The notes below the pieces were generated by a model that was not told where the DNA came from, made no database searches, and was given only the letters and a program-made list of their open reading frames with translations. This document shows, piece by piece, positions 6,899 to 14,420 of a stretch of DNA of 14,765 nucleotides. Within the stretch, counting starts at the first letter, position 1; each line of letters begins with the position of its first letter. Both the position numbers and the translations under genes were made by a program. Origin of the DNA: DASQDT01 sp036380435 (GTDB lineage Bacteria; Acidobacteriota; Blastocatellia; Pyrinomonadales; Pyrinomonadaceae); the NCBI GenBank assembly GCA_036380435.1, contig DASVES010000125.1:1-14765 (forward strand). The letters are read 5' to 3'.

Positions 6899-7978
6899 CT
6901 ACTCGGTCATGACCGACTCGAAGGTGACGGGTTCAGCCGCCTTCTCAGCCGGGCGCGGCTGTTCGGGGTGGAAGCCGTTGCCGGCCTCGGACGCCGCCGC
7001 CGCCTTGTGCTCGTTGACGAAAGTGAGCCACGGCCCCGGCGCGGGGCGCTCGCCCTTCGTCACCTCGAAGTAGGCCTTTTGCAACTGCGCCGTGATGGGG
7101 CCGCGCCGGCCCTCGCCGATCTTGATCTTATCGACGGAGCGGATGGGCGTGACCTCGGCGGCCGTGCCCGTGAAGAACAACTCGTCGGCGATGTAGAGCG
7201 CGGCGCGCTGGAGGCCCGACTCGACGACGGGGATTTCCAGCTCGCGGCAAATCTGGATGACCGAGTCGCGCGTGATGCCGGGCAGGATGGAAGACGAGAG
7301 CGGCGGCGTAATCACCTTGCCGTTGGAGACGAGGAAGATGTTTTCACCCGACCCTTCGGAGACGAAGCCGCGGTCGTCGAGCGCGATGCCCTCGGCGTAG
7401 CCGTTCTTGATGGCCTCCATCTTGATGAGTTGCGAGTTCATGTAGTTGGCGCCCGACTTCGCCATCACGGGCATCGAGTTCGGTGACAGCCGGTTCCACG
7501 AGGAGACACACACGTCCACGCCCTCCTCGATGGCCTCCTCACCGAGATACTTGCCCCAGTCCCACGCGCCGATGTAGCAGGAGAGCGGGTTGGGGAAGGG
7601 GTTGACGCCGAAGGCCGGGCGCTCCTCGTCGAGACTGCGGAAGATGATCGGGCGCACGTAGCACTGCTCGAAGCCGCTGCGCGCGACGAGTCCGACGGCC
7701 GCCTCGCACAGCTCGTCCACCGACCACTCGTGATCCATCCGGTAAATCTTCGACGAGTTGACGAGCCGCTGCATGTGCTCGCGCAGGCGGAAGATGGCGG
7801 GGCCGCGCCCCGTCGGGTAACAGCGGATGCCCTCGAAGACGCTCGAACCGTAGTGGAGGACGTGCGACATGACGTGGACGCGCGCGTCGTCCCACTTGAT
7901 GAACTGTCCGTTGTGCCAGATTTCCGGGACAATGCGCGCCGTCTTCACGTCCTTCTTCGGCCCGTCGTCATTAAACAT
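6899..7978 (-). CDS. ilvE: Branched-chain amino acid aminotransferase (class IV)
   Basis: PLP enzyme that transfers the amino group between glutamate and the keto acids of leucine, isoleucine and valine, the last step of their synthesis. The 359 residues show the class IV fold pattern: HYGSSVFEGIRCY (42-54), the PLP lysine Lys174 in MAKSGANYMNSQLIKMEA, SEGSGENIF (207-215) and the phosphate-binding end GTAAEVTPIRSVD (271-283). It is about 50 residues longer than E. coli IlvE; the extra part is mainly an Ala/Pro/Glu-rich tail from about 310 onward that looks disordered. The ATG at 7978 is preceded by GGAAGGAG twelve bases away, a slightly long spacing. It is divergent from the M19 gene. D-amino acid or aminodeoxychorismate enzymes share the fold, but the sequence is closest to IlvE. 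Confidence 0.95.
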   Translation of the reverse strand: MFNDDGPKKDVKTARIVPEIWHNGQFIKWDDARVHVMSHVLHYGSSVFEGIRCYPTGRGPAIFRLREHMQRLVNSSKIYRMDHEWSVDELCEAAVGLVARSGFEQCYVRPIIFRSLDEERPAFGVNPFPNPLSCYIGAWDWGKYLGEEAIEEGVDVCVSSWNRLSPNSMPVMAKSGANYMNSQLIKMEAIKNGYAEGIALDDRGFVSEGSGENIFLVSNGKVITPPLSSSILPGITRDSVIQICRELEIPVVESGLQRAALYIADELFFTGTAAEVTPIRSVDKIKIGEGRRGPITAQLQKAYFEVTKGERPAPGPWLTFVNEHKAAAASEAGNGFHPEQPRPAEKAAEPVTFESVMTE

Positions 7979-8000
7979 GGCTTGGTTACACTCCTTCCCG

Positions 8001-8016
8001 GATTAAAGGTTTAATC
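8001..8016. promoter_or_regulatory. 16-bp AT-rich palindrome in the ilvE leader, possible operator
   Basis: GATTAAAGGTTTAATC has perfect 7-bp arms around a central GG and sits 22 bases before the ilvE start codon, just behind its ribosome site. It stands out in a GC-rich region and has the symmetry of a dimeric regulator site. No regulator is identified, so the role is an inference. Confidence 0.35.
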
Positions 8017-8118
8017 AGCGGGGAATTGCCTGAGATAATTGCGGCGAGGACGGCTTACTTCGTCGAGGCAGAACAACATCACTCGCCTGAATTTTCACCC
8101 GGGGTTGTATGACCCTGA

Positions 8119-8148
8119 ACGATACCGTATAGCCGCGCCGCTTGGCAA
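8119..8148 (-). promoter_or_regulatory. Possible sigma70-like promoter for ilvE
   Basis: On the minus strand TTGCCA (8143-8148) and TATCGT (8119-8124) are 18 bases apart, a good -35 and a moderate -10. The predicted transcript would have a leader of about 134 bases that contains the palindrome at 8001-8016. Confidence 0.4.
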
Positions 8149-8162
8149 GGCACTCAAAAGCA

Positions 8163-8324
8163 GGGATGAAGGATGAGGGATGAAGGATGAAGAAGAATTG
8201 ATTCATCGGCTCATTGACTCATTGATTCATTGGCCTTAAGTTTTTAATTGCACCGACGAACGAATGAGTCAATGAATCAATGCGCCAAGTCTTATTCATC
8301 CTTCATCCCTCATCCCTCATCCTT
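8163..8324. repeat. Imperfect long inverted repeat of GGATGAA / TGAATCAATGAGTCA units
   Basis: The left arm (about 8163-8241) contains tandem GGATGA(A/G) units followed by ATTGATTCATCGGCTCATTG-type sequence. The right arm (about 8261-8324) carries the same two parts in inverted order and orientation (AATGAGTCAATGAATCAATG, then TTCATCC/CTCATCC units). The arms pair with a few gaps and mismatches. The low GC and repeated 6-7 base units are unlike the surrounding genes. The right arm reaches into the M19 coding region. Fragments recur at 5341-5356 (TTGATTCATCGGCTCA, also at 8198-8213) and 6672-6685 (GGATGAAGGATGAG, also at 8164-8177), so this is a dispersed repeat family and not one local palindrome. 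Confidence 0.8.
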
Positions 8325-9566
8325 GTCTTCGCCCTCGCCGGCTGCCGGCAACAGGCGACGACGGACAACACGAACATGCCCGACCCGACACCACAAACGA
8401 ATGCGACCGCCACCGCCGCCGACAAGGCCGCTGACAAGGAAAGCGACGCCCTCTCCATCCACCGCCGCGCCCTCTCCATCGACATGCACGCCGACACCGT
8501 GCAGTTCATCCTCGACGAGGGCGCCGACATCAGCGCAAGCGTGCCCGGCCTCCACCTCGACGCCCCGCGGATGCGCGCCGGCGGGCTCGACGCGCAGTTC
8601 TTCTCCATCTGGATCGAGCCGTCGTACTACGGCGCGGGCGGCCAACTCGCGGTCGAGCGCGCCGACGAGCAGGTCGCGGCCGTCCGCGCGCTCGCCGAAG
8701 CGCGCCCCGACGTGTGGGCGCTGGCGACGACCGCCGACGAAGTTCGACGCGCCGCAGGCGAGGGCCGACTCGCCGCGCTCATGGGGCTTGAAGGCGGCTA
8801 CGCCCTCGACGAGCGTCTGGAGAACGTCGAGAAATATTACCGCGCGGGCGTGCGCTACCTGTCGCCGACGTGGAGCGTAAGCCTCGCTTGGGCCGGCTCG
8901 TCGGGCGACGCCGCGGGGCAGTCGCGCGGCCTGTCGGACTTCGGCCGCCGGGTCATCGGCGAGATGAACCGCCTCGGCATCATGGTCGATGTCTCGCACG
9001 TCTCCGACAAGACCTTCTGGGACATCATCGACGCTTCGTCCAAGCCGGTCATCGCCACGCACTCGAACGCGCGGGCCATCGCGCCCGTGGCGCGCAATCT
9101 CTCTGACGACATGATCCGCGCCATCGCCGGAAAGGGCGGCGTCGTGTGCGTCGTCTTCTACCCGCAGTTCATCGAGCCGGGTTGGGAGGAGAAGAAACTG
9201 CGAGTTGACGCCGAGATCGCCGGGATGGTCGGCGCGGCGAGCGAAAGGGCCGTGGGCCGTGGTTCAGCCCGGCGCATCGCGCGCGACCGCGTGCGCGAAC
9301 GCGAGTACGCGCGCCGGCTCCCGCCCGTTTCGGCGGCGCGCGTCGTCGATCACATCGACCACATCGTCCGCCTCGTCGGCGTCGCACACGTCGGCGTCGG
9401 CTCTGACTTCGACGGCATTCAGGCCGTCCCCTCCGACCTCTCTTCGGTCGCCGACCTGCCGAACCTCACGGCCGAACTCCTCCGGCGCGGCTACAAGAAA
9501 GAAGACATTCACAAGATTCTCGGCGGCAACATCCTGCGCGTGATGGCGGAGGTCGAAAAGCATTGA
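8280..9566 (+). CDS. Membrane dipeptidase, peptidase family M19, predicted lipoprotein
   Basis: Zinc dipeptidase of the renal-dipeptidase family that cleaves dipeptides, here probably tethered outside the inner membrane. Of 428 residues, 1-22 form a lipoprotein signal ending LAGC (Cys22), followed by a Thr/Ala-rich linker to about 55. Family metal-ligand motifs are present: DMHADT (His70, Asp72), GLEGG (Glu171), VDVSHVSD (His240), ATHSNAR (His261) and GVGSDFDG (Asp376/378). The segment YLSPTWS has Trp where renal dipeptidase has a substrate-binding His; I believe Trp also occurs in bacterial members. An in-frame stop at 8265 limits the start to 8280 or the ATG at 8376; the lipobox favours 8280, although no Shine-Dalgarno site is visible. 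The signal's hydrophobic core (FILHPSSLIL) is encoded by the right arm of the intergenic repeat, which is odd. Confidence 0.94.
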   Translation: MRQVLFILHPSSLILVFALAGCRQQATTDNTNMPDPTPQTNATATAADKAADKESDALSIHRRALSIDMHADTVQFILDEGADISASVPGLHLDAPRMRAGGLDAQFFSIWIEPSYYGAGGQLAVERADEQVAAVRALAEARPDVWALATTADEVRRAAGEGRLAALMGLEGGYALDERLENVEKYYRAGVRYLSPTWSVSLAWAGSSGDAAGQSRGLSDFGRRVIGEMNRLGIMVDVSHVSDKTFWDIIDASSKPVIATHSNARAIAPVARNLSDDMIRAIAGKGGVVCVVFYPQFIEPGWEEKKLRVDAEIAGMVGAASERAVGRGSARRIARDRVREREYARRLPPVSAARVVDHIDHIVRLVGVAHVGVGSDFDGIQAVPSDLSSVADLPNLTAELLRRGYKKEDIHKILGGNILRVMAEVEKH

Positions 9567-9819
9567 GCGGGCGGCGTCGTGAAATGTTTCGGCTCAGACT
9601 CGCATAACAGATGCAGGCGCCGGGAGAGTTGTCCGATTCTGACCCGTCGTTCAAAGGCGAACACGACCTGCCACTCATCGTCAGGTTCGCCTAACCGAAC
9701 GGCCATCCTCTTGCTGGCCTGCCGCCACGCACCCCGTGAGGAGAAGAACCCGCGCGGGGCGCCCGCACGAAACCACCTCGTCAACCTTACTCGGGAATAA
9801 CTGAACAGGAGCGATTCAC

Positions 9820-10458
9820 ATGGCTAATGGAACTGTGGTCATAGACCCCGGACACGGAGGCAGCGTCGAGATCGGAGGCTCGTCAGCCAACAACGCCATC
9901 AGCGCCAGCGGCGTGCTCGAAAAGAACATCACTCTGCGCATGGCCTTCCTGGTGCGCGACGCCTTGAAGGAACTGGCGACACTCGGAGGCCACACCCTCC
10001 AGATTCACCTCACGCGTGATACCGACAAGAACCTGGGTCTCTGCGACCGGGCCAAAGTCGCGAAGACGAAAAGCGCGAACATCTTCCTGAGCATCCACTG
10101 TAACGGCTTCGACAAAACGGTTCGCGGCACGGAGACGCTGATCCGGCTCGCGGCCAGCAACCCGAAGCACGCCGCCGACAAGGCCCTCGCGCAGAGGGTG
10201 CAGAAGGCTGTCTTCAACGCGATCAAATCCCACGACGCGAACGCCAAAAACCGTGGGGTCAAAGATCAGTTGCTCGGCGTCTTGAACCGGAACTGCCTCG
10301 GCTCCAAGCCCCGCGGGTGCATGGTCGAGATGGAGTTCATCGACGTGCCGGCCGTTGACAAGCTCCTGAACATCGGGCCGAACTCCCCGCAGGTGCGCAG
10401 CGACATCGCCAAAGCCATCGCCGGCGCGATCATCGACGACCTGATTGCCAATCCGTAG
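9820..10458 (+). CDS. N-acetylmuramoyl-L-alanine amidase (Amidase_3 family)
   Basis: Zinc amidase that cuts the bond between the sugar and the first alanine of peptidoglycan. The 212 residues are essentially one Amidase_3 domain: VVIDPGHGG gives zinc ligand His12, GVLEKN gives Glu34, SIHCNG gives His93, and CMVEMEFID gives the catalytic Glu170. The start ATG has AGGAG eight bases upstream. There is no signal peptide, membrane segment or cell-wall-binding repeat, although most chromosomal relatives are exported. It could be released by another route, act like a phage endolysin, or reflect a captured gene; no phage genes are nearby. The preceding 253-bp gap contains no gene I can support, only a small inverted repeat (9656-9662 with 9685-9691). 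Confidence 0.93.
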   Translation: MANGTVVIDPGHGGSVEIGGSSANNAISASGVLEKNITLRMAFLVRDALKELATLGGHTLQIHLTRDTDKNLGLCDRAKVAKTKSANIFLSIHCNGFDKTVRGTETLIRLAASNPKHAADKALAQRVQKAVFNAIKSHDANAKNRGVKDQLLGVLNRNCLGSKPRGCMVEMEFIDVPAVDKLLNIGPNSPQVRSDIAKAIAGAIIDDLIANP

Positions 10459-10559
10459 AGGCGCCGACCGGCACGCCGGCAAAAACGTGGGCCGCGACGG
10501 GCGTCGTCTTCGGGCACGCCCGGTTGATTTTAGAAGCGCGCCGGGTGATGATTCGCCAC

Positions 10560-11036
10560 ATGAAATGCCCCGCCCTCTTCGCGCGCCGGGGGACGATGTG
10601 GCTGGCCTTGTCCGTCGCCTGCCTGTCGCCCCTCGCGCTGGCCGGTTGCTCGCGGAGTCAGCCGGCGGCGTCGAACTCTCCGGCCGCCGCACATCAGACC
10701 CCGGCGGCCACGCCGTCGCGCGCCTACACTCCGGTCTTCGCGAGGCGCGAGGCGGCGGCCGCCGGGCAGAAGCGCGGGACGCTCGGGGACGACTTCCAGT
10801 GGGCCGCCGGCGCGGACACTCTGGAGGAGGCCGCGGCGCGCTGGGAAGACTTTCTGAAGACTCACGCGCCCGCGGGCGCGGCGGGCGCGGCGGGCGAAGA
10901 GTACGAAGACGCCTTTCAGGCGAACCACGTCTCCTCGGCCCGGTATGAGTTGATGCGCGTCTATTATCTGCTCGGCCGGGCCGGGGACGGCGACCGCCTT
11001 CTGCGCGAGCTAGACCCGCTGTCTTTGTCGAACTGA
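10560..11036 (+). CDS. Small Ala-rich lipoprotein of unknown function
   Basis: Not assigned to any family. From the ATG at 10560 the 158 residues begin with a typical lipoprotein signal: basic MKCPALFARRG, a hydrophobic stretch and the lipobox LALAGC (Cys30). After cleavage comes a Ser/Pro/Ala-rich linker (about 31-60), then a mostly helical acidic region with an Ala/Gly insert (APAGAAGAAGEE), and a final SSARYELMRVYYLLGRAGDG segment that resembles one tetratricopeptide-type helix pair. An in-frame ATG at 10548 and a TTG at 10524 are alternative starts; none has a clear ribosome site. It follows the amidase by about 100 bp, so an envelope role is plausible, but that is inferred from location only. 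Confidence 0.75.
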   Translation: MKCPALFARRGTMWLALSVACLSPLALAGCSRSQPAASNSPAAAHQTPAATPSRAYTPVFARREAAAAGQKRGTLGDDFQWAAGADTLEEAAARWEDFLKTHAPAGAAGAAGEEYEDAFQANHVSSARYELMRVYYLLGRAGDGDRLLRELDPLSLSN

Positions 11037-11108
11037 AACGCCGCCGGCGCGGCCGCGCCCCTCACCCCCCATCCCGACCCCGGCATGACCCCACGCCCAC
11101 GCCCATCT

Positions 11109-11138
11109 TTGTGAAAAGCAACGGTGCTGTTGGATAAT
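11109..11138 (+). promoter_or_regulatory. Promoter candidate for the GntR-type gene
   Basis: TTGTGA (11109-11114) and GATAAT (11133-11138) are 18 bases apart. The predicted start, about seven bases after the -10, falls at about 11145-11146, right at an ATG. This would give a leaderless mRNA. Confidence 0.5.
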
Positions 11139-11145
11139 GTCGGCC

Positions 11146-11403
11146 ATGAACATTGAGCTGAAGGAACGCTCCGAGGGGCCTTACTATCTGCAAGTGCGGA
11201 CGCAGATCGAGACGCTCATCCGCGAGCAGAAGGTCGCGGCCGGCGACGCACTCCCCTCGCCGGCGCAGCTCGCGCAGCAGCTCGCCATCGACCGCGGCGA
11301 GGTGCAACGCGCTTACTTCGAGCTGGAGCAGGCCGGCCTCATCTCCAAAAAGGTCGGCCGCGATTTTCTCGGCAAGGAGAAGGTGACATACGCGGTGAAG
11401 TGA
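11146..11403 (+). CDS. Minimal GntR-family winged-helix regulator
   Basis: DNA-binding protein of 85 residues consisting of little more than a GntR winged-helix domain. PYYLQVRTQIETLI is the first helix; the recognition region is ALPSPAQLAQQLAIDRGEVQ, followed by AYFELEQAGLISKKVGRDF, which ends in the wing. The effector-binding or dimerisation domain that normally follows is missing: the protein ends about ten residues after the wing. It must therefore dimerise by itself, bind as a monomer, or be a trimmed member of the short YtrA-like branch. An upstream in-frame ATG at 11137 would add three residues but overlaps the best -10 box, so 11146 is preferred. No operator could be assigned and its target is unknown. 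Confidence 0.85.
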   Translation: MNIELKERSEGPYYLQVRTQIETLIREQKVAAGDALPSPAQLAQQLAIDRGEVQRAYFELEQAGLISKKVGRDFLGKEKVTYAVK

Positions 11404-11729
11404 AGGGGCCACGCGCGGTTTCGGTCGCGTCGCTTACGAGCGAAAGTTCGACAAGCCCGCGCGACTTGCGTTAACATCTTCAGCATCTTTTGAAGTGAAG
11501 GACGTTTTGGTCAGCACATGAAACGCTTTCAGCATCCCGTCAAGCTCCTCCTTACGGTGCCGCCCCGCGGCGACCGCGCGTGAGTCCACTCGCGCGCACA
11601 GGTCGCGGCGGCGCGGCCGACTCCAACGCGACAGCAAAAATCCCGAAAATCAAAACTCTCGCGCGCCGCGTCGCCCGCCGGACTTCAGCGCGTCGTCGTG
11701 TTCGGCCGTGAGGTGAAGGAAAGGCTTCG
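11404..11729 (+). other. 326-bp gap before leuS with possible leader ORF and hairpin
   Basis: No gene can be firmly supported here. A 21-codon plus-strand ORF (11518-11583, MKRFQHPVKLLLTVPPRGDRA) has three consecutive Leu codons (11545-11553). Its stop codon lies inside a long GC hairpin: stem 11570-11585 with 11588-11606, including one G-U pair and a three-base bulge. The layout recalls a leucine-sensing leader. However, the ORF has no good ribosome site and no T tract follows the hairpin. I found no convincing promoter. Confidence 0.3.
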
Positions 11730-14309
11730 GTGACAATTATGGACGAGAAATATTTCGCGGAAGTGGTCGAGGAGAAGTGGCAACGCCACTGGAAAGAGTC
11801 GGGCGCGTTCGAGGTCGAGCGCGACGACGCGCGTGCGCGTTTCTACTGTCTGGAGATGCTGCCCTACCCGTCGGGCTATTTGCACATGGGGCACGTCCGT
11901 AACTACTCCATCGGCGACGCGCTCTCTTGGTACAAGCGTCTGCGCGGCTTTAACGTCCTGCACCCCATCGGCTGGGACAGCTTCGGCCAGCCGGCCGAGC
12001 AGGCGGCCATCAAGCGCGGCGTCAACCCGAAGGACTGGACGGAGGAAAACATCGCGCACATGCGCGGGCAGTTGCAGCGTCTCGGCGTCAGCTACGACTG
12101 GCGGCGTGAGATCGCCGCGCACACGCCCGAGTACTACAAGTGGGATCAGTGGTTCTTCCTCAAGATGCTGGAGCGGGAGCTAGCCTACAAGCGCCTGTCG
12201 CCCGTCAACTGGTGTCCGACTTGTCAGACGACGCTCTCGAACGAGCAATCGTCGGGCGGCGTCTGCTGGCGCTGCGGCAACCCCGTGGAGCGGCGCGACA
12301 TCGAGCAGTGGTTCTTGCGTATCACGGCCTACGCCGAGGCGCTTTTGGAAGACATGAAGGAGATCGAGGGCGCGTGGCCCGAGCGCGTGCTGACGATGCA
12401 GCGCAACTGGATCGGCAAGAGCACCGGCGCGTTCGTCGATTTCCAGATTAAGGACGGCGAGGACAAGATTCGCATCTTCACGACGCGCGTCGATACGATC
12501 TACGGCGCGACGGCGGTCGTCGTGGCGGCCGAGCACCCCGTAGTCGAGCGGATGCTCGCGGAAGGCGGGCCGTCGGCGTTGAAAGACGAGGTGCGCGCTT
12601 TCGCCGAGCGCGTCAGGGCGACGCACGGCACGTCCGTGAAGGTCGCGGGCGAGGAGCAGGAGGAGAAGGAGGGCATCAATACGGGGTTGATCGCCATCAA
12701 CCCGTTCAGCGGCGAGCAGGCGCCCGTGTGGGTGGCCAACTACGTGCTGATGGAGTACGGGACGGGCGCGGTGATGTCTGTGCCGGCGCACGACGAGCGC
12801 GACTACGAGTTCGCGCAGAAGTATAGCTTGCCCATCCGACGCGTCATCGAGCGCATCTCGCACGAGCAGCCCGTCATCGAGCACGACCCCGACCACGAAG
12901 ATCAGTCGGTGGCGATGCATCAGGCGTTTACGGAATACGGCATCCTCGTCAACTCCGCCGACTGGAGCGGCAAGCTCTCGGAAGACGCCACCCGCGAGAT
13001 GGCCGAGTTCGCGCGTGAGAGCGGCTTCGGCGAGCCGGCCACGACCTTCCGCCTGCGCGACTGGGGCATCTCGCGCCAACGCTTCTGGGGCGCGCCCATC
13101 CCCATCATCTACTGCGAGCGGTGTGGCGCCGTGCCCGTGCCCTACGAAGACCTGCCCGTGCGTCTGCCGGAGCGTGTGGAGTTCGGGGCCACGGGGCAGT
13201 CGCCGCTGGCGGGCGTCGAGGAGTTCGTTAATGTCAGTTGTCCGAAGTGCAAAGGTGCGGCACGGCGCGAGACAGACACGATGGACACGTTCGTCGATTC
13301 CTCGTGGTACTTCTTTCGCTACTGCGACCCGCGCAACACGGAAGCGCCGTTCGACTCTGAGACGGCCCGCTACTGGACGCCGGTCGATCAATACATCGGC
13401 GGCATCGACCACGCGGTGATGCATCTGCTCTACACACGCTTCTGGACGAAGGCGATGCGCGACATGGGGCTGGTGAATTTCGGCGAGCCGGTGCGGCGGC
13501 TGATGACGCAGGGCATGGTGACGAATCTCATCGGCGAGACGGGCGAGTGGAAGCGCATGTCGAAGTCGCGCGGCAACGGCGTTGACCCCGACGACATGAT
13601 TCAGGCATACGGTTCCGACGCCGTCCGCCTGTTCATCCTCTTCGCCGCGCCGCCCGAGAGCGAGCTGCGCTGGCAGGAGACCGGCATCGACGGCGCGGTC
13701 CGCTTTCTGCGGCGCGTCTACTCGATGGTCTACCGCTGGCGCGACGCTTTGAGGGACGCGCCCGTCGAGGCTCCGTCCGCTGACGACTTCACAACGCCAG
13801 CTCGGAAGTTGCGCCACGAGACACACCGCACAATCGCGCGCGTCACCGACGACTTCGAGCGACTGCATCTGAACACCAACGTGGCCGCGTTGATGGAGCT
13901 GTCGAACGCGCTCGGCGATTTTCAGACGAAGCCGGAGGGGGCGACGGCGGCCGAGTTGTTCGCCGCGCGTGAGGCGTTGGAGGCGCTGGTGCTGATGCTT
14001 GCGCCGTTTGCGCCGCACGCCGCCGAGGAGATGTGGGAGGGACTCGGGCACGAGGGCGGCCTGCTGGGCGGAGGCCGCGCGCTCTGGCCGTCGGCCGACC
14101 CGGCGCTCGCGCGCAAGGAGGAGCTGGAGATTCCCGTGCAGGTCAACGGGAAGTTGCGCGGGCGTCTGACCGTGGGCGCCGACGCCTCGGAGGATGAGCT
14201 GCGCTCCGCGGCGCTCGCCGACGAGCGCGTGCGCGCGTGGGTGGAAGGGAAGGAGATCGTTAAAGTGGTCGTCGTCCCGAAGCGTCTGGTCAACATCGTC
14301 GTGAGATAA
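11730..14309 (+). CDS. leuS: Leucyl-tRNA synthetase
   Basis: Essential class I enzyme that charges tRNA-Leu with leucine in the cytoplasm. The 859 residues have the full bacterial architecture: HIGH-type signature HMGH (52-55); a zinc ribbon with Cys162/165 and Cys179/182; the CP1 editing domain with TTRVDT (251-256) and GTGAVMSVPAHDERDYEF (344-361); a second Cys group (462/465, 504/507); MDTFVDSSWYFFRYCDP (518-534); the KMSKS-type loop as RMSKS (609-613); the anticodon-binding helical domain; and the C-terminal domain ending KVVVVPKRLVNIVV. The family usually has KMSKS and TTRPDT, so both motifs differ by one residue, each a tolerable change. The GTG at 11730 is preferred because AAGGAAAGG ends five bases before it; the ATG at 11739 is the alternative. 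A terminator candidate follows the stop. Confidence 0.98.
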   Translation: MTIMDEKYFAEVVEEKWQRHWKESGAFEVERDDARARFYCLEMLPYPSGYLHMGHVRNYSIGDALSWYKRLRGFNVLHPIGWDSFGQPAEQAAIKRGVNPKDWTEENIAHMRGQLQRLGVSYDWRREIAAHTPEYYKWDQWFFLKMLERELAYKRLSPVNWCPTCQTTLSNEQSSGGVCWRCGNPVERRDIEQWFLRITAYAEALLEDMKEIEGAWPERVLTMQRNWIGKSTGAFVDFQIKDGEDKIRIFTTRVDTIYGATAVVVAAEHPVVERMLAEGGPSALKDEVRAFAERVRATHGTSVKVAGEEQEEKEGINTGLIAINPFSGEQAPVWVANYVLMEYGTGAVMSVPAHDERDYEFAQKYSLPIRRVIERISHEQPVIEHDPDHEDQSVAMHQAFTEYGILVNSADWSGKLSEDATREMAEFARESGFGEPATTFRLRDWGISRQRFWGAPIPIIYCERCGAVPVPYEDLPVRLPERVEFGATGQSPLAGVEEFVNVSCPKCKGAARRETDTMDTFVDSSWYFFRYCDPRNTEAPFDSETARYWTPVDQYIGGIDHAVMHLLYTRFWTKAMRDMGLVNFGEPVRRLMTQGMVTNLIGETGEWKRMSKSRGNGVDPDDMIQAYGSDAVRLFILFAAPPESELRWQETGIDGAVRFLRRVYSMVYRWRDALRDAPVEAPSADDFTTPARKLRHETHRTIARVTDDFERLHLNTNVAALMELSNALGDFQTKPEGATAAELFAAREALEALVLMLAPFAPHAAEEMWEGLGHEGGLLGGGRALWPSADPALARKEELEIPVQVNGKLRGRLTVGADASEDELRSAALADERVRAWVEGKEIVKVVVVPKRLVNIVVR

Positions 14310-14315
14310 TACGGC

Positions 14316-14350
14316 GGGGCGGGAACCGTGAGCGCCCGCCCCTCGTTCTA
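14316..14350 (+). terminator. Probable terminator after leuS
   Basis: A perfect 8-bp GC stem (14316-14323 with 14335-14342) and an 11-base loop lie seven bases after the leuS stop codon, followed by TCGTTCTA. The T tail is poor, so strength is uncertain. Confidence 0.5.
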
Positions 14351-14420
14351 CATTGCGACCCCTGATTTTTCGCGCCGCGCGCGTTATAGATCATTTCAAC
14401 TTGAGTGTTAGGTATGGCGG

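Noticed and set aside
8015..8206. Minus-strand 63-codon ORF in the ilvE/M19 gap
   Set aside because: Its N-terminus (FFILHPSSF) is just translated repeat units, and the rest shows no coding signal.
9579..9800. Plus-strand 73-codon ORF between the M19 and amidase genes
   Set aside because: Starts 13 bases after the M19 stop without a ribosome site, and its Arg/Ser-rich sequence has no hydrophobic core pattern.
10499..10530. Hairpin GGGCGT/ACGCCC then GGTTGATTTT as terminator of the amidase gene
   Set aside because: Only six base pairs and a broken T tail; too weak to call.
11434..11637. Minus-strand 67-codon ORF before leuS
   Set aside because: No ribosome site, no recognisable family and a basic low-complexity start. 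A decayed gene cannot be excluded, but there is no support.
12180..14051. Open minus-strand frame of 623 codons opposite leuS
   Set aside because: Antisense shadow of a clear essential gene; no motif and biased composition.
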